Shown here one piece after another: positions 58,630 through 64,000 of a stretch of DNA of 64,000 nucleotides. The stretch spans positions 12,239,527-12,303,526 of the forward strand of contig JAPWDM010000013.1 of assembly GCA_035578155.1 (NCBI GenBank). The letters run 5' to 3'. Source of the stretch: Brachynemurus nebulosus. Its lineage: Eukaryota; Arthropoda; Insecta; Neuroptera; Myrmeleontidae. Below the pieces are notes generated by a model, which saw only the letters and a list, made by a program, of their open reading frames with translations, made no database searches and was not told the DNA's origin. Both the position numbers and the translations under genes were made by a program. Within the stretch, counting starts at the first letter, position 1. Each line of letters begins with the position of its first letter.

Positions 58630-60117
58630 TGATTATCATACTTTCTCATTCTTATAGCTACAAAAATATAAAGTAGTTAACAATATTCTAAGCAATCTCT
58701 GGAGTCATGATTAAATTTTTTGATCGCTTTATAGTGTTCACCGAATATTCGGCTACTCGTTCAGGAACTTTGCCGAATATTTAATATTCGTCCAACGGCC
58801 GAATAGCATAATTTTGTTACACGCATAATATCTACCTTTAATGTTGGCCATTACCGTACTTTGTTTTTAATACTTCTTTTGAATTTACCAATAGAATATA
58901 ATATTGCGCTTTGTTCCATATAGACAATTTATATATAGATAAAAGACACAATCATAGGTACAGAAATTCCGGTATTCGCCTTGGCTGTTCCTTGCATATA
59001 TCTATCTAACATTGTCTATAGCTTTAGCAGTACCGCAGTCTTAGATATAGCTTACAGAACATGATATGGTTTATCTTATCTGTTCTAATTCTAAATCTGT
59101 TTCTCATTTGTACTGTTTTTCATATAATACTTATTTTTGTTCGTCTATTTTCATCATAGATTTAGGAAAATTGAAAATGTACACACGTAGTTTTCGTTGT
59201 ATTTCAAACATAACGTTGGATTATTATATATGAAAATATTATTGCGATAGAATGATGCTATATGGAAAATGTTTGAAATATTTCAACAAATCATAATAAT
59301 ATTGACTGACAATGAACTGTTGTAAAATTGCGATCCGAGTGAAACAAGTCGACAAGTGTAGTTAGTTGAAAGGTTTTCGAATCCAGTGATGCCAGAGAAA
59401 TTCATCTGACTTTTACCTATTTAGATTTTTTGGATCACTGGCTTTACAGTTCTTTGCTGCCTGGAAATCTTATCTAACTAGGTATGCACTGGCGTACTTA
59501 GGGCGGGTAAATATTTCAAAAAGGAATTTTGTTATTTCAACAGGGTCGTGGGAAAAAGCACAAGTGACGAGCAACAAACATGACATCTCCTTAAAATTTC
59601 TTCCCGAAAAATTTTTGCTTTTTCCTGGACCCATACTGACCGCTACGAGCCTCCTCTTCCAGCCCGGGCCCCGGGGCAACAATTCCGGGTATCCCACTCT
59701 CTCGTTGGACCTGGATTTTGACAGTGAAAATGGAAAATTGACACCAAACGTTTTTACGACAATAATACAGATCGAATTTTGTCTAATCTACTTCTAGGAG
59801 ATGTTGACTGAAGGTGTTTTAGGTATCAGCGATCTGACCGATAGTTTTTAGTTTTCTACTGCGCACTCCGTAAACGATTCCCTGTTAAATTTTCAGTCTT
59901 TACAAAACTTTTAATGGTACCAGTTTTTACTATAATTTTGAAAGCCCATCAGTGCAAGATGTTCCCGAACTAAAAGTACCTAGCATAACCAAATATGTCT
60001 GTCAGGATTAATTGTATAAGATTGGTAATTTATAGGAACAGAAGGTAAAGACCGGGAATCCAAAGATGGTAAGACACAAAATCCGTCTTTATATGCTCCG
60101 AATTTACGCTAGGTTAC
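58630..60117. other. stretch with CGAATATTCGG cluster and a hAT-like GC patch
   Basis: Words ccgaatattcggc, gccgaatatt, aatattcg and cggccgaata cluster at 58741-58806. At 59488-59705, cactggcgtacttagggcgg and a GC-rich gggccccggggcaac resemble one end and interior of a hAT-type element; its other end was not found. No gene is called. Confidence 0.4.
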
Positions 60118-60580
60118 TAGTGATGTCGAGCCGAGAAGCAGTTAGTCGATTAATCGACTAAAGTTATTTTTCAGACAAAATTAGTCATTAGTCGAAAATA
60201 TCGGGCATAGAATAGTCGACTAATCGACTAAATTTTTAGTCGAATTCCCGAATAGGGTAACCTACGTAACTCTTTCACAAATGACGTTTTCTTTTGAATT
60301 TAATTATTGACTTTTAATATTTTTTTTTTTTTTAAGAAAAAGAAAAAGATGAGATATCACATAAAAGTGAAAAATCATACAAAGAGATAATTTTTCTTTT
60401 TTTTTGGGTTCACTAAACAATACAGAAAAATTATTAAATTAGTCGTATTTAGTCATTTTAAAAAAAAATTAATCAATTTAGTCATTTAGTCCAAGGTAAA
60501 ATAGTCGACTAAAAAATGACTAAATGTAAACAAAATTAGTCGACTAAACCGATTAATCGATTAATTATCCGACATCACTA
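60118..60580 (+). mobile_element. TAGTGATGTCG hAT MITE (family A), copy 4
   Basis: 463 bp with inverted TAGTGATGTCG ends. Flanks taggttac and ctggttac agree at 6 of 8. It has the typical TTAGTCGACTAA words in both halves and no coding capacity. Confidence 0.88.
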
Positions 60581-60588
60581 CTGGTTAC

Positions 60589-61782
60589 ACAACCTAATAA
60601 GTTTCTTACCGTAATTCTTGTTATTCAATAAAATATGTCCACTAGATTTCTAACATCATACACATTGTGCAATTAGAGCAATTTTGTGTCTCTTTATTAT
60701 CTTCCAATAAATTGAATTAAATAATATAAATTCAAACTGATTGTAACACACCATAATTCCCAGTAGTTTTATTCGTTACCGTTATTTACGCTATCGTTTG
60801 AACATTACGTGTCAGTATACATATGTGGTGAGTCTCCGTCATCAGTGTTGATTTAATTTATTTTTGTCTTCGTTCTTAATCAATTTTGTCGTTCGATTGA
60901 ATTTTTTTTAGTACGTTCTTAACTAAATTACCCATATTTATTTTTAATATTATTTTTTTGTCTCTTATAGTGTTTTGTTTCGATGTTCATTTTTGTGTTC
61001 GCTCCCTCCCTTTCTTTTTTTTTTGTTTTATTAACGGAATTTGATATCATAAGAATAGCATAATTCCAGACGAATTCATCTCAAATGGCAATCATTCGTA
61101 AAAATATCAATTTTCTAAAATTGGAATGTCTCAGGTGTACACCTTGACACATTTCGTCACTTTTCTCAAGAAAAATTATTTTTTTTTTAAAAATATTTGT
61201 AGAATCACAATTAATTAAACGCTATTGGAACGTCTACAATTCGAATCAGCAGCCTCTGCATTTTTATTAAATTATTTATTTTTTTAAATAATTTATGAGT
61301 GGCGTTATATGTGCGCGTCATCAAAACCTAACATTACCTATGTGGAAATTTCAAATTTCTATACGTTACATAGTTTTCGAGACACACCTTTCTGATCGAT
61401 GGAAAGATAGTCCCTACGGTACCATAAAAGCGAGTTCACAATTATCACTATCAGACCCGAGAAACGACGAGAGTGAAGTAACCAGGGCTATAGCCTCGAA
61501 ACTTGGATCGAAAGAGGGCATATCGAAGGAATTTCAAAAGTCAAACGCTAGTAGATGATTCTTTTGCTCATCAGTTGTGTTTTGTACCTTGTCCCGGAAC
61601 GCAAGATTTCTTTCAACGACTCTGGTCACCATCGGTATGAATCCAATCTACGTCACCAGTGTAAAGCACGCCTATCAAGGCGACCAGCCCGACAGAGAGA
61701 TTTGAATTGTTTGTTTCATTAACTCCTAGAAATAACCACAATTTCACAATATCTGAATTATACCGTTAAGGATGCTTATGCC
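60589..61782. other. stretch with one GC-richer, motif-free frame
   Basis: AT-rich to about 61290. From there to about 61710 GC rises and an 87-codon frame (61295-61558) is open. Its wording 'cgttacatagttttcgagac' is typical of repeats rather than genes, and no domain is recognised. I see no support for a gene. Confidence 0.35.
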
Positions 61783-62034
61783 CTCAGCGCCGGATAAAGG
61801 AGCGGATACGCCGGGCGACCGCCCGGGGCGCCAAATTTTGAGGGGCGTCGACAGGGCCGGCTCTAGGAGGTATCCGGGGCACGTGCTCCGGACGGCACCA
61901 AAATTAGGTATGGAATTTTTTTTTTGTTTTGCTCTTCACTTGTTTTTTGAGAGGGAATAAGAAATCTTTATTTCTACAGAGGCGCCATTTTTTTTAACCT
62001 GCTTCGGGCGCCACTTAGGCAACGTCCGGCTCTG
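61783..62034. mobile_element. hAT-type MITE with CAGCGCCGG/CCGGCTCTG ends
   Basis: 252 bp between perfect 8-bp direct repeats cttatgcc (61775-61782 and 62035-62042). Ends (ct)CAGCGCCGG and CCGGCTCTG are inverted with one mismatch. A nested cagggccggctctagg at 61851 looks like the end of a related element. GC-rich ends (gggcgccacttagg) match this class of insect hAT MITE. Confidence 0.75.
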
Positions 62035-62162
62035 CTTATGCCGTTGAAGCCAGTTCATTTTTATCTCCTTCTATGGCATTTTAAAACTACAAGATGCATT
62101 ACTTACTGAAGTTTTAACTTACTGTCAAAAGCTACTAAACAATTATTTTATCAAGCATAATC

Positions 62163-62634
62163 TAGTTATGTCGGATAATTAATCGGTTAATCGGTTTAGT
62201 CGATTAATTTTGTTTACATTTAGTCATTTTTTAGTCGACTATTTTACCCTCGACTAAATAACTAAAATGGCTAATATTTTTTTAAATGACTAAAAACGAC
62301 TTATTTAACAGTTTTTCTGCATTATTTATTGGACTCGAAAAAATGAAAACTAAAAATTATTCTTTTGTATGATTTTTTACTTTTATGTGAATAATACATA
62401 GTCATAAGTAATTTTTTTTTCGACAAAATAAATTAAAAATAAAAGTCAATAATTAAATTAAAAACATTGTTTTGGAAAGAGTTACATAAGTTACCCTATG
62501 CATGAACTCGACTAAAAATTTAGTTGATTAATCGACTATTATATGCTCCATATTTGCGACTAATGACTAATTTCGTCGGAAAAAACAATTTTAGGCGATT
62601 AATCGACTAACTGCATCTTGACTCGACATCACTA
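62163..62634 (-). mobile_element. TAGTGATGTCG hAT MITE (family A), copy 5
   Basis: 472 bp; left end TAGTTATGTCGG (one change), right end CGACATCACTA. Flanks gcataatc and tcataatc agree at 7 of 8. Same interior words as the other copies. Confidence 0.88.
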
Positions 62635-62642
62635 TCATAATC

Positions 62643-63480
62643 ATACAATTATAATCATAACAATCACCAATAATTTATCTGCGCTTGTTCTCGTTTAGAA
62701 TAAAATTTAAATTCAAAAAAAAAAAACAAAAGACAATTAAATGAACCGTAATGTTCAATTTTTTTTTTTTGTATGTAAATTAATTGTTTAGTTATTTTAA
62801 TTATTACGTAGTGTTGCTGTTACTGGATGTGGAATGTTACAGTTTGGTTATGAATGAGTATTGCGCCATCTGGTGTTGTTATTGTTTTTGTTTTGAGTGA
62901 GAAATATATAAATTATTTATTGTTTATACATTTCAATTTTCATGTAATGAATGTATATAATAATCAAAGGCAGCAATTTGTCTGTTCTATAGTCTACATA
63001 TAGATACCTATAGCCAGCTAAATATTTGTAGCTATATAATTTTATTTATTAACTCGTATATTTTATTTTTGCTCTACTATAATTATTCTAACCCTTTTTG
63101 CCCGCCTAAATGTATGTAATTATAAATATTATAATTATTTTGACATATAAATTATATAATATAATGTATATTAATCCGTGTATATAGGGTGCCACTTTAA
63201 ATGTACCCTTTTGGTGCCATTTATGCAAAAAGTAGCACCATAAAATTAAAACTAACACGAACACAATGAGGTTTATACGTTAAGATGCTATTTATTAAAA
63301 GTCTGTTTGTACATTCAATAAGTGTTTTATTTCGATACGAAGAAAAATCATATGTATATGTATTTTCGAGTAAGTCCCCCCCCCGGTACTGTAGCCTGTA
63401 TGTCTTCATTTAGAAATTACATACCCGAACATTTGCGAAAAACATTGCATGTAGGTATTATTCGCAACAGCAATGTCAGC
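62643..63480. other. AT-rich stretch
   Basis: No frame of note except a motif-free 62-codon minus frame (63221-63409). A C10 run lies near 63378. The CTCF-like word at 62863 is listed separately. Confidence 0.45.
62863..62876 (-). promoter_or_regulatory. CTCF-like motif candidate
   Basis: The minus strand reads ACACCAGATGGCGC, matching the CTCF core CCASYAGRKGGCRS at 13 of 14 positions. This is a motif match only; chance occurrence in 64 kb is possible. Weaker gcgccatct-type words lie at 35076-35085 and 37468-37480. Confidence 0.25.
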
Positions 63481-63489
63481 GTGTAGATC

Positions 63490-63660
63490 AGTGTATAAAG
63501 AGTGTTAACTTCGATGTGTAACTGAGAGGTTCCAGGTTCGAGTCCATGTGTCTTCAATATAATTTTTTTTTTTTAATTTTTTATTTTATATTGGTATTAA
63601 CTTATGGGTGCAACTGAGAAGTTTCAGGTTCAAATCTACATGTCTTCTATATAATTTTGC
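63490..63660 (+). repeat. tRNA-like repeat, tandem partial duplication
   Basis: The first unit has gttccaggttcgagtcc (B-box-like ggttcgagtcc), then a T-rich run. About 90 bp later a second, shorter unit repeats taactta..gggtgcaactgag, tttcaggttcaaatct and catgtcttctatataatttt. This is likely a tRNA-derived SINE remnant. Confidence 0.45.
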
Positions 63661-64000
63661 TTCCGAGACTACTAAAGTAGCGGAAGCATTGTGATCCCTT
63701 TGGAAAATAAAAAAACTTTTCCATCCAAAATAAAATTTTTTACACACATTTAACGTCGTAGAGCTTCCTGAAAAATTTTGGTTTGGTGTCTGTCCGTCCG
63801 TCCATCTGTGTGTCGCCAGTTTGCACCAAGTGGCATAACTTCTGAACTATTGAATTGTTTTTAATCAAATTTTTAGAAATTATGCAGTTTGGTTCCTGGA
63901 TGATCCCCTATGAATTTTATCGAAATCGGAGTAGCGGTAGCTACGCCGCTACCATGTCATTCCATTAATATACTAAATTGCACCAAGTGGCATAACTTCT
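63661..64000 (+). repeat. dispersed repeat L, copy 2, with start of a tandem array
   Basis: gcggaagcattgtgatc and later words parallel 48747-48960. The 24-base block beginning ttgcaccaagtggcataact at 63821 starts again at 63978 and is cut by the window end, implying a tandem unit of about 157 bp continuing to the right. It contains TCTGTCCGTCCG at 63788. Confidence 0.55.

Noticed and set aside
59340..59400. Possible tRNA-like ggttttcgaatcc
   Set aside because: B-box is poor and no cloverleaf could be drawn.
61295..61558. 87-codon frame in a GC-richer patch
   Set aside because: Wording is typical of dispersed insect repeats and no protein family is recognised.
1..64000. LTR retrotransposons, endogenous viruses and Helitrons
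   Set aside because: No paired LTRs, integrase or protease motifs, and no TC...CTRR ends with a 3' hairpin were found by eye.

Overview
This window is AT-rich eukaryotic nuclear DNA with no dense gene set. It looks like arthropod DNA, most likely an insect. The reasons are the transposon families present (hAT, pogo/Tigger-like, TTAA-flanked foldback elements, a piggyBac-like end, non-LTR reverse-transcriptase fossils), the TCTGTCCGTCCG-bearing repeats common in insect genomes, long TA microsatellites, and the absence of bacterial-style operons. I cannot name the species. I found no host gene I can identify. Nearly all open frames are short and behave as chance ORFs or as by-products of repeats (Tyr-Ile runs from TA repeats, Leu-Val or Lys-Thr runs from AAGACC repeats). 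The window is best read as an intergenic region or a giant intron that has collected mobile elements.

Layout. 0-7 kb: two small hAT MITEs with CAGG(G)CC ends, a ~350-bp dispersed repeat present twice, two to three units of a ~170-bp satellite, and two foldback hairpins. 8.5-8.9 kb: reverse-transcriptase fragment of a non-LTR retrotransposon (minus strand). 10-13.5 kb: degenerate dispersed repeats and a 78-80-bp tandem repeat. 15.2-15.9 kb: near-perfect foldback flanked by TTAA. 17.26 kb: piggyBac-like terminal sequence. 18.7-19.8 kb: 1.1-kb element with 15-bp terminal inverted repeats and an internal duplication. 19.9-21.9 kb: 120-bp satellite array interrupted by a TA tract. 23-25 kb: pogo-like elements and a possible spliced gene end. 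29-33 kb: ORF1-like retrotransposon fragment, a hAT MITE built of AAGACC repeats, and a full-length pogo-like deletion derivative with zinc-finger remnants. 33-40 kb: foldbacks, a hAT MITE with a perfect 8-bp target duplication, and a second pogo MITE. 42-44 kb: second copy of the 170-bp satellite in inverse orientation, and a non-LTR retrotransposon 3' end. 46.5-50 kb: a Tigger-like MITE inside a tRNA-like sequence, another AAGACC MITE, and a 1.1-kb TTAA-flanked mosaic. 54-64 kb: four more members of the TAGTGATGTCG hAT family (two back to back), a third AAGACC MITE, tRNA-like repeats, and the start of another tandem repeat.

How the parts relate. The TAGTGATGTCG family (five full copies, one fragment) and the AAGACC family (three copies) differ internally but share the first eight terminal bases TAGTGATG and both make 8-bp target duplications. 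This suggests one hAT transposase may have mobilised both. The zinc-finger-bearing pogo-like elements carry many copies of GATGCCGC or its complement, plausibly transposase binding sites. No intact transposase or reverse transcriptase is present, so every mobile element here depends on enzymes encoded elsewhere or is dead.
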